Assembly: GCA_903822185.1 (NCBI GenBank)
Contig: CAIJOA010000011.1
Location: 372,001-436,000 of the forward strand
Origin: an uncultured Rhodospirillales bacterium
Lineage (GTDB): Bacteria; Pseudomonadota; Alphaproteobacteria; ATCC43930; CGMCC-115725
Reading direction: 5' to 3'
Length of the DNA stretch: 64,000 nucleotides
The position numbers and the translations under genes were made by a program. The notes beneath the pieces are model-generated. The model was not told the origin of the DNA. It ran no database searches and worked only from the letters and a program-made list of their open reading frames with translations. Shown in pieces: positions 19,759 to 26,711 of this stretch; within the stretch, counting starts at the first letter, position 1, and every line of letters starts with the position of its first letter.

Positions 19759-21021
19759 TCAGGGAGCCGGCCCGAAGATCAGCGAGGCGTTGGTACCGCC
19801 AAAACCAAAGGAGTTCGACAAAGCGAAGCGCACTTTGCGTTCCTTGGCCTTCAGAGGCACGAGATCGATGTCGCAGGCCGCACTCGGATTTTCGAGATTG
19901 AGCGTTGGCGGTACGATGCTGTCGCGCATCGCGAGGATCGAGAAGATCGCCTCGACGCTGCCCGCCGCACCCAGCAGATGCCCGATCGCGGATTTGGTCG
20001 AAGACATCGACAGCTTATAGGACTGCTCGCCAAAGAGGCGCTTCACTGCGCCCAGTTCGATCTCGTCACCCAGCGGCGTCGAAGTGCCGTGTGCGTTGAC
20101 GTAATCGATCTGATCGAGAGAAAGGCCCGACCTCTTGATCGCGTTGCGCATCGCGCGGAAACCGCCATTGCCGTCTTCGGCCGGCGCGGTGATGTGATAA
20201 GCATCGCCCGACATGCCGTAACCGATGATTTCGGCATAGATTTTCGCGCCGCGTTTCTTGGCGTGTTCGAGTTCTTCGAGCACGACGACGCCCGAGCCCT
20301 CGCCCATGACGAAGCCGTCGCGAGCCTGATCCCACGGACGGGATGCGCGTGTCGGTTCATCGTTGAAAGCGGTCGAAAGCGCACGCGCCGCTGCAAAGCC
20401 GGCGATGCCGAGACGGCAGATCGCTGCTTCGGCGCCGCCTGCGACCATCACGTCAGCGTCTTCCCATTGGATAAGACGCGCCGCATCGCCGATCGCATGG
20501 GCACCGCTCGAGCAGGCCGTGACGACGGAATGGTTTGGGCCTTTGAAGCCGTGACGGATCGAGACATGACCCGACGCCAGATTGATAAGGCACGACGGAA
20601 TGAAGAACGGCGATACGCGTCGCGCGCCCTTTTCATGGAGGGTCAGCGCCGCCTCGGTGATCCCGGGCAATCCGCCGATACCGGAGCCGATCATCACGCC
20701 GGTACGTTCGCGTGATTCTTCGTCTTCCGGCATCCAGCCTGAATCGGCGATGGCCTGTTCGGCCGCGCCCAGCGCAAAGACGATAAAATCGTCCATCTTG
20801 CGCTGATCCTTCGGCGGCACCCAATCGTCGGCGTTGAAATTGCCCGACGCGGTATCGCCGCGCGGCACCTGCCCCCCGATTTTCGCGGGCAGGTCGGACA
20901 CATCAAAACCTTGGATCGCACCGATACCGGACTTGCCGGCGATCAGTTGCTGCCAAACATGATCGGTGCCAACCCCGAGAGGCGTAACGAGGCCAATACC
21001 GGTAACGACGACCCGACGCAT
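19759..21021 (-). CDS. fabF: beta-ketoacyl-ACP synthase II
   Basis: 420 residues. It condenses malonyl-ACP with acyl-ACP in fatty acid elongation. The catalytic triad is visible as Cys170 (VVTACSSGAHAIG), His311 (VNAHGTSTPLGD) and His348 (STKSAIGHLLGAAGS), with Lys343 in place. The start is MRRVVVTGIGLVTPLG, 13 bases after the acpP stop. The acpP-fabF pair is nearly universal; here fabF is coupled downstream to mltG. Confidence 0.98.
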   Translation of the reverse strand: MRRVVVTGIGLVTPLGVGTDHVWQQLIAGKSGIGAIQGFDVSDLPAKIGGQVPRGDTASGNFNADDWVPPKDQRKMDDFIVFALGAAEQAIADSGWMPEDEESRERTGVMIGSGIGGLPGITEAALTLHEKGARRVSPFFIPSCLINLASGHVSIRHGFKGPNHSVVTACSSGAHAIGDAARLIQWEDADVMVAGGAEAAICRLGIAGFAAARALSTAFNDEPTRASRPWDQARDGFVMGEGSGVVVLEELEHAKKRGAKIYAEIIGYGMSGDAYHITAPAEDGNGGFRAMRNAIKRSGLSLDQIDYVNAHGTSTPLGDEIELGAVKRLFGEQSYKLSMSSTKSAIGHLLGAAGSVEAIFSILAMRDSIVPPTLNLENPSAACDIDLVPLKAKERKVRFALSNSFGFGGTNASLIFGPAP

Positions 21022-21034
21022 AATGCGCTTGGTC

Positions 21035-21271
21035 TCAGGTCGGGTGGGCTTCGATGAACGTAACGGCGTCTTTGACGGTTACGATCTTCTCGGCCGCATC
21101 GTCCGGAATCTCGCAGCCGAATTCTTCTTCGAAAGCCATGACCAGCTCGACCGTGTCGAGGCTGTCCGCGCCCAGATCATCGATGAAACTCGCATTCTCG
21201 GTGACTTTCGCCTCATCGACACCAAGGTGTTCGACCACGATCTTTTTTACGCGCTCAGCGACATCGCTCAT
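21035..21271 (-). CDS. acpP: acyl carrier protein
   Basis: 78 residues from the ATG at 21271, which has GAGGAA six bases upstream; a GTG one codon earlier is less likely. The phosphopantetheine attachment site is Ser37 in [15 protein letters not shown]. It is highly acidic, as expected. It carries growing acyl chains between the Fab enzymes encoded on either side. The 150-base gap upstream probably holds its own promoter, as is usual for this abundant protein. Confidence 0.98.
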   Translation of the reverse strand: MSDVAERVKKIVVEHLGVDEAKVTENASFIDDLGADSLDTVELVMAFEEEFGCEIPDDAAEKIVTVKDAVTFIEAHPT

Positions 21272-21371
21272 CACTCGTTCCTCGACAAATTGACGTGCAA
21301 ACTATTTGTGTGTCTGCGGCTTCCGCCTGCTCGGCAAACTACCGAAGCCCCCAAACGAAGGGCCGGTTACT

Positions 21372-21399
21372 AACATAGATCATCCGCCATTTCCAGCCA
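21372..21399 (-). promoter_or_regulatory. possible acpP promoter
   Basis: In the fabG-acpP gap, minus strand, TGGCTG (21399-21394) and TATGTT (21377-21372) are separated by 16 bases. The match is only fair. It would give a leader of about 95 bases. Confidence 0.3.
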
Positions 21400-21424
21400 C
21401 TGGCCTCGCGGCCGGCTATCAGCC

Positions 21425-22162
21425 TTAGATCATGGCCATCCCGCCATTGATGTGCAAGGTCTGGCCGGTGACATAGCGCGCTTCCTCGCTGACGAGGAAA
21501 AGCACGCCGGCGGCGATTTCCTCCGGAGTCCCGACTCGGCCCATCGGAATCGCCTGTGCGATTCGCTCTTTTTGCTCGGCGGTCAGGACGTCGGTCATCG
21601 GCGTGGCGATGAAGCCCGGCGCCAGGCAATTCACCGTAATGCCGCGCTGCGCTACCTCGGCGGCCAGGGCCTTCGACATGCCGACCGTGCCGGCTTTCGC
21701 CGCGGCGTAATTCGCCTGCCCCGGATTGCCGGTCGCGCCGACGATCGAGGTGATCGAAACGATCCGGCCCCAGCGACGCTTCACCATGCCGCGCAGCGCA
21801 GCGCGTGTCAGGCGGAAGCCGGCGGTCAGGTCAACGTCGATGACCTTTTGCCATTCCTCGTCCTTCATGCGCATGACCAGCATGTCGCGCGTGAGGCCCG
21901 CATTGTTCACAAGGATATCGAGTTGCCCCATCTGCTCGTCGGCCGTCTTCATCAACGCGTCGGTCGCAGTGGGATCACCCAGATCGGACGCGGCGACATA
22001 AACACGGTCGCCGAGCGACGCGGCCAGTTCGTCGAGCGCGGGACGGCGCGTACCATGCAGCATCACCTTGGCGCCGGCGCCATGCAGCACGCGCGCGATC
22101 GCGCCGCCGATACCGCCCGAAGCGCCCGTGACGAGCGCCGTTTTTCCGGTCAGATCAAACAT
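21425..22162 (-). CDS. fabG: 3-oxoacyl-ACP reductase
   Basis: 245 residues, a classical SDR. The cofactor loop is TGASGGIGG near 12-20, and the catalytic residues are Ser139, Tyr152 and Lys156 (ITSIVGATGNPGQANYAAAK). It is the NADPH-dependent reductase of the first reduction step in fatty acid elongation. It lies 14 bases after fabD. The C-terminus VTGQTLHINGGMAMI is typical of FabG. Confidence 0.98.
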   Translation of the reverse strand: MFDLTGKTALVTGASGGIGGAIARVLHGAGAKVMLHGTRRPALDELAASLGDRVYVAASDLGDPTATDALMKTADEQMGQLDILVNNAGLTRDMLVMRMKDEEWQKVIDVDLTAGFRLTRAALRGMVKRRWGRIVSITSIVGATGNPGQANYAAAKAGTVGMSKALAAEVAQRGITVNCLAPGFIATPMTDVLTAEQKERIAQAIPMGRVGTPEEIAAGVLFLVSEEARYVTGQTLHINGGMAMI

Positions 22163-22176
22163 CGATGATCCCTTGT

Positions 22177-23118
22177 TTACTTCGTCTTCAGGAAAGCTTC
22201 GATCTCGGCCGGCGTGCCGATCGACGATGCCGTGATCTCGCGATCGATACGCTTGGTCAGACCGGCCAGGACTTTGCCGGCGCCGAGTTCGACCAGTTCA
22301 TGCACGCCCTGCTCTTTCATCGTCAGCACGCATTCGCGCCAACGCACCAGCCCCGTGACCTGTTCGACCAGAAGCTGCTTGATTGTCGAGGGATCTTGTA
22401 CAGCCGCGGCGCTGACATTGGCGATCAGCGGCACATAAGGCTCCGACACCGTAATCGCGGCCAAGGCCTCCTGCATCTCGTCGGCTGCTGGCTTCATCAG
22501 GGCGCAATGAAAGGGCGCGCTGACCGGAAGCATGATCGCGCGTTTGACGCCGCGCGCGGCAGCGACTTCGATCGCGCGCTCGACGGCGGTCTTGTGACCG
22601 CTGAGGACGATCTGGCCGCCGCCATTGTCGTTGGCCGCGTCACAGACTTCACCCTGTTCGGCTTCTTTGGCAATCGCGCGGGCAGCTTCGATGTCCGTGC
22701 CGAGCAAGGCTGCCATCGCGCCGACACCGACAGGCACCGCGCGCTGCATCGCAACGCCGCGGCGCTTTAAGATTCGCGCCGCATCCGAAAGATTGATCGC
22801 ACGCGCCGCCGCCAGCGCCGAATATTCGCCGAGCGAATGGCCGGCGACGAACGCGACATGACTTTTAAGATCGAGACCGCCGTCTTTTTCGATGACGCGC
22901 GCAACGGCGAGGCTGGTGGCCATCAAAGCCGGTTGGGCATTCTCGGTGAGGACCAGATCGCTCTCGGGGCCTTCGAACATCAGGCGCGAGAGATTTTGCT
23001 TCAACGCCTCATCGACTTCGGCGAAGACGTCGCGGGCCGTGGCGAAAGCGAGCGCAAGCTCTTTGCCCATGCCGACAGCCTGCGACCCCTGTCCGGGGAA
23101 TACAAAGGCGCGCGTCAT
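22177..23118 (-). CDS. fabD: malonyl-CoA:ACP transacylase
   Basis: 313 residues. It loads malonate onto ACP. The nucleophile is Ser95 in VAGHSLGEYSAL, its partner is His204 in SAPFHCALM, and the oxyanion region is FPGQGSQAVGMGKELA at the N-terminus. It heads the fab gene chain. The small lipoprotein gene lies 36 bases upstream on the same strand. Confidence 0.98.
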   Translation of the reverse strand: MTRAFVFPGQGSQAVGMGKELALAFATARDVFAEVDEALKQNLSRLMFEGPESDLVLTENAQPALMATSLAVARVIEKDGGLDLKSHVAFVAGHSLGEYSALAAARAINLSDAARILKRRGVAMQRAVPVGVGAMAALLGTDIEAARAIAKEAEQGEVCDAANDNGGGQIVLSGHKTAVERAIEVAAARGVKRAIMLPVSAPFHCALMKPAADEMQEALAAITVSEPYVPLIANVSAAAVQDPSTIKQLLVEQVTGLVRWRECVLTMKEQGVHELVELGAGKVLAGLTKRIDREITASSIGTPAEIEAFLKTK

Positions 23119-23154
23119 ATCAAACCCTCGATAAAGCCGGCGTCGATAAGCCGA

Positions 23155-23472
23155 TTAGAGAATGTTCGACCAATCCATATGGATGAAGTCGAAATCGATC
23201 CGGTCGTAATGATTGCAGCGCAGCTTTTGATCGACCAGTTGCTGGGTGGCCTGTGCCGGGAGGATCGCCGTCTCGCCGGCTTGATAGCCGCGCGTGCAGT
23301 ACTGATTGTCCTTCCAGTCCAGCGCCGCCATCTGTTCGGGCGTCGGCGCGGCGGTGCCGGCATCGGGCCGGGAAGTCGAAACGCCGAACTGATCCCGTGC
23401 CGGATCGCTGGCAATGGGCACGCAGCCCGACAAAAGTCCCAAGAAAACAGTAAGATACGCGAATCGTGCCAT
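23155..23472 (-). CDS. small predicted lipoprotein
   Basis: 105 residues. A short hydrophobic signal ends in the lipobox LLSGC with Cys17 as the lipidation site, so it should be membrane anchored and periplasm facing. The mature part is polar, with Cys residues in YCTRGY and LRCNHYDR that could pair. I do not recognise the family. It lies upstream of fabD on the same strand and divergent from rpsF. No Asp follows the lipid Cys, so by the +2 rule it could be sorted to the outer membrane. Confidence 0.75.
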   Translation of the reverse strand: MARFAYLTVFLGLLSGCVPIASDPARDQFGVSTSRPDAGTAAPTPEQMAALDWKDNQYCTRGYQAGETAILPAQATQQLVDQKLRCNHYDRIDFDFIHMDWSNIL

Positions 23473-23575
23473 TCTGGCCTCCCGCCGATATGACGCTGCG
23501 ATAACATTCCCCGCCCGGCCTGTCCAGCGGTCCTAAGCTATGGAAACGCCAACTCTTTGCCGACTCGCGGCAGAC

Positions 23576-23604
23576 TTGCGCGGCGGGGGCCTCGCCCTTA
23601 TATT
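23576..23604 (+). promoter_or_regulatory. candidate promoter of the rpsF operon
   Basis: A -35 element TTGCGC (23576-23581) and a -10 element TATATT (23599-23604) lie 17 bases apart. The expected start near 23611 gives a leader of nearly 100 bases before rpsF. Confidence 0.5.
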
Positions 23605-23606
23605 CC

Positions 23607-23647
23607 GCCGCCTCCTTGCCGGCACCTGCCGGCTAGGCCTGTGCGGC
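23607..23647 (+). promoter_or_regulatory. structured rpsF leader, possible S6:S18 autoregulation site
   Basis: An inner hairpin GCCGGC-ACCT-GCCGGC (23618-23633) is enclosed by an outer GCCGC/GCGGC pairing (23607-23611 with 23643-23647), leaving an asymmetric internal loop. A second small hairpin CTCTC/GAGAG follows at 23656-23670. S6:S18 complexes are known to bind a leader hairpin with a CCG-containing bulge in many bacteria. The position and general shape fit; the exact consensus is not verified. Confidence 0.35.
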
Positions 23648-23708
23648 TGACTGTCCTCTCCTTTCGAGAGAACCAGCGACGGGCCATCAACAGCCATAAG
23701 GGGATTGG

Positions 23709-24119
23709 ATGTCGCTTTACGAAAATATCTTTATTGCGCGTCAGGATATTTCCACCGCCCAGGTGGAAGCCCTGACCGAGACCTTTGCCACTCTCATTGC
23801 TGAGAACGGCGGTAAGGTCGAGAAGCGGGAATATTGGGGTCTGCGTAACCTCTCTTACCGCATGAAAAAGAACCGCAAGGGCCACTACATCATGTTCAAT
23901 CTCGATGCACCGCCGGCGGCGGTCAGCGAGCTTGAGCGCAATATGCGCATCAACGAAGACGTGCTGCGCTATTTGACGATTAAGGTCGAAGAGCTGGAAG
24001 CCGGTCCGTCGGCGGTCATGAAAGGCGGGGGACGCGACGAGCGTGACCGCGATCGTGATCGTGGCCCGCGCCGTGGCTATGGCGACCGTGACCCCCGTGA
24101 AGAAGGAGCCGAGGCATGA
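23709..24119 (+). CDS. rpsF: 30S ribosomal protein S6
   Basis: 136 residues. The S6 fold spans about residues 1-100 ([53 protein letters not shown]). A C-terminal extension of about 30 residues is built of alternating Arg and Asp (RDRDRDRG) and is encoded by a short GC-rich repeat. Such charged tails are common in alphaproteobacterial S6. AGGGG precedes the ATG. Its stop overlaps the rpsR start (ATGA). Confidence 0.98.
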   Translation: MSLYENIFIARQDISTAQVEALTETFATLIAENGGKVEKREYWGLRNLSYRMKKNRKGHYIMFNLDAPPAAVSELERNMRINEDVLRYLTIKVEELEAGPSAVMKGGGRDERDRDRDRGPRRGYGDRDPREEGAEA

Positions 24120-24391
24120 GCGACGGCGAAGAACGCGGCGGCGGACGCCCCGCAAGCGGTGGAGCAACCCGGCGGCCATTCTTCCGGCGCCGCAAGTCCT
24201 GCCCATTCTCCGGCCCGAACGCGCCGAAGATCGACTACAAGGACGTGAAGCTGCTGCAGCGCTTCATTTCCGAACGCGGAAAGATCGTTCCGAGCCGCAT
24301 CACGGCAGTATCGACCAAGAAGCAGCGCGAACTGGCCCAGGCCATCAAGCGCGCCCGCTTCCTCGGTCTCCTGCCCTATGCAATGCGCTAA
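24116..24391 (+). CDS. rpsR: 30S ribosomal protein S18
   Basis: 91 residues with a Gly/Arg-rich N-terminal extension and the S18 core [20 protein letters not shown], then [11 protein letters not shown] and a C-terminal [11 protein letters not shown]. It binds S6 on the platform of the 30S subunit, and its start codon overlaps the rpsF stop. The gene for a DUF2232 membrane protein that I recall often sits between rpsR and rplI in this class is absent here; only 12 bases separate the two. Confidence 0.98.
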   Translation: MSDGEERGGGRPASGGATRRPFFRRRKSCPFSGPNAPKIDYKDVKLLQRFISERGKIVPSRITAVSTKKQRELAQAIKRARFLGLLPYAMR

Positions 24392-24403
24392 GGCGAGGTT
24401 GCC

Positions 24404-24976
24404 ATGTTGGATGTGATTCTTCTCGAACGAGTCGAGCATCTTGGTCAAATGGGCGAGGTCGTGAAAGTACGGCCCGGCTATGCACGCAATTTCCTGCTGC
24501 CGCAGAAAAAAGCGATGCGCGCGACCAAGGACAATATTACCTATTTCGAAACGCAGCGCGTGCAGCTCGAGGGACAAAACCTCGAACGCAAGAAAGACGC
24601 CGAAAAGGTCGCCGAAAAGATGGCCGGTCTTTCGGTCATCATCGTGCGCCAGGCGGGTGAAAGCGGTCAGTTGTACGGTTCTGTCTCGGCACGCGACGTC
24701 GCCGACGGCATCACCGAAGGCGGCTTCACCGTTACGCGCGGGCAGGTCGTTCTCGAAAAGCCGATCAAGACCCTCGGCCTCTATACGCAACGCGTCACGC
24801 TTCATCCCGAAGTCGCCGTGACCGTGACGATCAATGTCGCCCAGTCGGTCGAAGAGGCCGAGATGCAAGCCAAGGGCGTCGATACCGTCAAGCTGGCCCA
24901 GGAAGAACTGCAGCGCGAGCTCGCGGCGCAAGCCGAAGCCTTCGCTGAAAACACCAAGGGCAACGACGAAGAGTAG
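24404..24976 (+). CDS. rplI: 50S ribosomal protein L9
   Basis: 190 residues. The N-terminal domain opens [20 protein letters not shown] and contains [15 protein letters not shown], the L9 signature. A long connecting helix and the C-terminal domain follow ([14 protein letters not shown]), then an acidic tail of about 40 residues, longer than in E. coli L9. It is the last gene of the S6 operon. The next gene's start codon lies in a hairpin beginning 20 bases downstream. Confidence 0.98.
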   Translation: MLDVILLERVEHLGQMGEVVKVRPGYARNFLLPQKKAMRATKDNITYFETQRVQLEGQNLERKKDAEKVAEKMAGLSVIIVRQAGESGQLYGSVSARDVADGITEGGFTVTRGQVVLEKPIKTLGLYTQRVTLHPEVAVTVTINVAQSVEEAEMQAKGVDTVKLAQEELQRELAAQAEAFAENTKGNDEE

Positions 24977-24995
24977 TCGCACCCTTTTACGATCT

Positions 24996-25034
24996 CGCGC
25001 ATTTCATCCGGTCAGGAACCCGATGAAATGCGCG
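24996..25034 (+). repeat. 13-bp perfect inverted repeat holding the next gene's start codon
   Basis: Arms of 13 bases (24996-25008 and 25022-25034) pair perfectly around a 13-base loop. The ATG of the downstream FUSC-type gene (25028-25030) lies in the second arm, and an AGGA lies in the loop. There is no T-run after it. It may be a 3' end structure for rplI, a translational control hairpin, or both. Confidence 0.6.
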
Positions 25035-26065
25035 TTGATCTAAAATCCTTCTTTTCTCCACCGAAATCACCTCTGCCCTGGTCACGCGCTTTTCGCGGTG
25101 CGCTGAGCGTCGGCGCTTGCGCCGCCGTGGGCGTCTTCATGAACGAGCCGGGCCTCGGCGTCATCGCCGCGATCTGTGCGCTCTGGGCCTGGACCAACGA
25201 TCTGGGCGGCACCTATCTGCGCCGCCTGACCAGCATGGCCACCGCCGGGGCGATGATGCTTCTTGGCGGTGCGATCGGCGGGCTGATCGCCGATCTTCCG
25301 CAATGGCACTTCTGGGTCGTGCTGGTCGCGATGCTGCTGATCGGCATCGTGCATAATTCCAGCCGCGCGCTCGAAAACGCAGCCCGCTTCGGCGGCTTTG
25401 CGTTGGTCATCGCCGCAACCCTCGGCATCACACACCTGAAAGAAGCTTGGCCGGTGATCGAAGGTGTCGTCTGGACCATCGTCCTGATGACGATCGAACA
25501 TCTGATCAAACGCGAAGAGCCGTCCGAACCCGGCACCAGCGTGCGTGCCGGTCTCATCCGGTTGCGCACCGGCGAGGTCATCGATTGGCATTTCGGCGTG
25601 CGCTATGCCGTTGCCGTCGCGATCGGTCTCGCCATCGCCGAGCATTTCGGCGCGCGCCGCGCCGCCTGGGTCGCGTTGACTACCATCGCCGTAATGCGTC
25701 CGAACGATGCGGAAAGCGCGGCCCTGGTCGGCCTGCGTGCGGCAGGGACGCTGATCGGCGTCGGCATCGCCGCGATCATCGTCTCGATCACCCATGAGCC
25801 TTCAGCGCTGGTTGGGGCTGCAGCGATCTTGGCCTTCGCCATCTCGCCCTGCATGACGTGGCAACGCTGGGCTGGCTTCACCGCGATCATCGCGATGGCG
25901 ATGGTGCTGCTCGATCTGAGTTGGCTGACACAGGGCGGCGACCGGCCGCTGCTGCTGGAGCGGATTTACGATACCGGCTTGGGCTGTGCCATCGCCCTCG
26001 CGGCTACGGTAGCGATCCCGGCTCGGTTTCGAGCATCAGGCGGTAACCCACCCCCGGCTCGGTAA
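25028..26065 (+). CDS. FUSC-family inner membrane protein
   Basis: 345 residues with two clusters of hydrophobic helices, about residues 18-145 and 190-330, separated by a short hydrophilic segment (KREEPSEPGTSV). This duplicated layout is that of the FUSC/aromatic acid exporter-like superfamily (compare AaeB and YccS), though without the large cytoplasmic domain between the halves. RAFRGALSVGACAAVGVF and ARRAAWVALTTIAVMRP are at the repeat starts. Substrate unknown. Its last 62 bases overlap the 3' end of kdpE on the other strand, and its start codon lies in a stable hairpin after rplI. Confidence 0.75.
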   Translation: MRVDLKSFFSPPKSPLPWSRAFRGALSVGACAAVGVFMNEPGLGVIAAICALWAWTNDLGGTYLRRLTSMATAGAMMLLGGAIGGLIADLPQWHFWVVLVAMLLIGIVHNSSRALENAARFGGFALVIAATLGITHLKEAWPVIEGVVWTIVLMTIEHLIKREEPSEPGTSVRAGLIRLRTGEVIDWHFGVRYAVAVAIGLAIAEHFGARRAAWVALTTIAVMRPNDAESAALVGLRAAGTLIGVGIAAIIVSITHEPSALVGAAAILAFAISPCMTWQRWAGFTAIIAMAMVLLDLSWLTQGGDRPLLLERIYDTGLGCAIALAATVAIPARFRASGGNPPPAR

Positions 26066-26711
26066 GCACCAGCGACGGCCGTTCGGGATCGGCTTCGATC
26101 TTGTGACGCAACTGGCGCACATAGATACGCAGATACTGCACATCGGTCGCGCCGCCCCAGACCTCGCGCATAAGGTGCTGATGCGTCAGCACCTTCCCAG
26201 CGTGCATCACGAGAATGCGCAAGAGATCATATTCCTTGGGCGACAACTTCACCTCGACGCCCTTCACCAAGACATGACGGCGAACGAGATCGACCGTGAG
26301 TTCTCCGGTTTTGAAGATCGGTTCGGCGCCTTGTTGCTGCAGCCGGTGACGCAACGCCGCCCGCAGCCGTGCATTGAGTTCCTCCATGCCGACGGGCTTG
26401 GTGATGTAATCGTCGGCGCCCAGATCCAACGCCTCGACCTTGCCGCGCTCGTCGCTCCGGATCGACAGGACGAGGATCGGCGTCAGCGCCGCCTGTCGTA
26501 TGCGCTTGATGACCTCGCGCCCGTCGATATCAGGCAAGCCCAAATCCAATAACACGACGTCCGGCTTGGCGCGGCCGAACGCGGTCCAGCCTTCCTCGCC
26601 GGTCGCCGCATCGACCACCTCATAGCCTTCGGCACTGAGGCTGGTGCGCAGAAGGCGACGGATCGCCGGTTCGTCATCGACGACGAGGACTTTGATCTGG
26701 CCCTGGCTCAC
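26004..26711 (-). CDS. kdpE: KDP operon response regulator
   Basis: 235 residues from a GTG that overlaps the kdpD stop by four bases. An OmpR-type regulator: receiver domain with the phospho-acceptor Asp56 (VVLLDLGLPDIDG), acidic pair in LVVDDEP and conserved Lys in DDYITKPVGMEEL. A winged-helix DNA-binding domain follows (about 135-230, LSPKEYDLLRILVMHAGKVL, YLRIYVRQLRHKIE). It is phosphorylated by KdpD and activates kdpFABC. The 3' end runs 62 bases into the convergent FUSC-type gene. Confidence 0.97.
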   Translation of the reverse strand: MSQGQIKVLVVDDEPAIRRLLRTSLSAEGYEVVDAATGEEGWTAFGRAKPDVVLLDLGLPDIDGREVIKRIRQAALTPILVLSIRSDERGKVEALDLGADDYITKPVGMEELNARLRAALRHRLQQQGAEPIFKTGELTVDLVRRHVLVKGVEVKLSPKEYDLLRILVMHAGKVLTHQHLMREVWGGATDVQYLRIYVRQLRHKIEADPERPSLVLTEPGVGYRLMLETEPGSLP

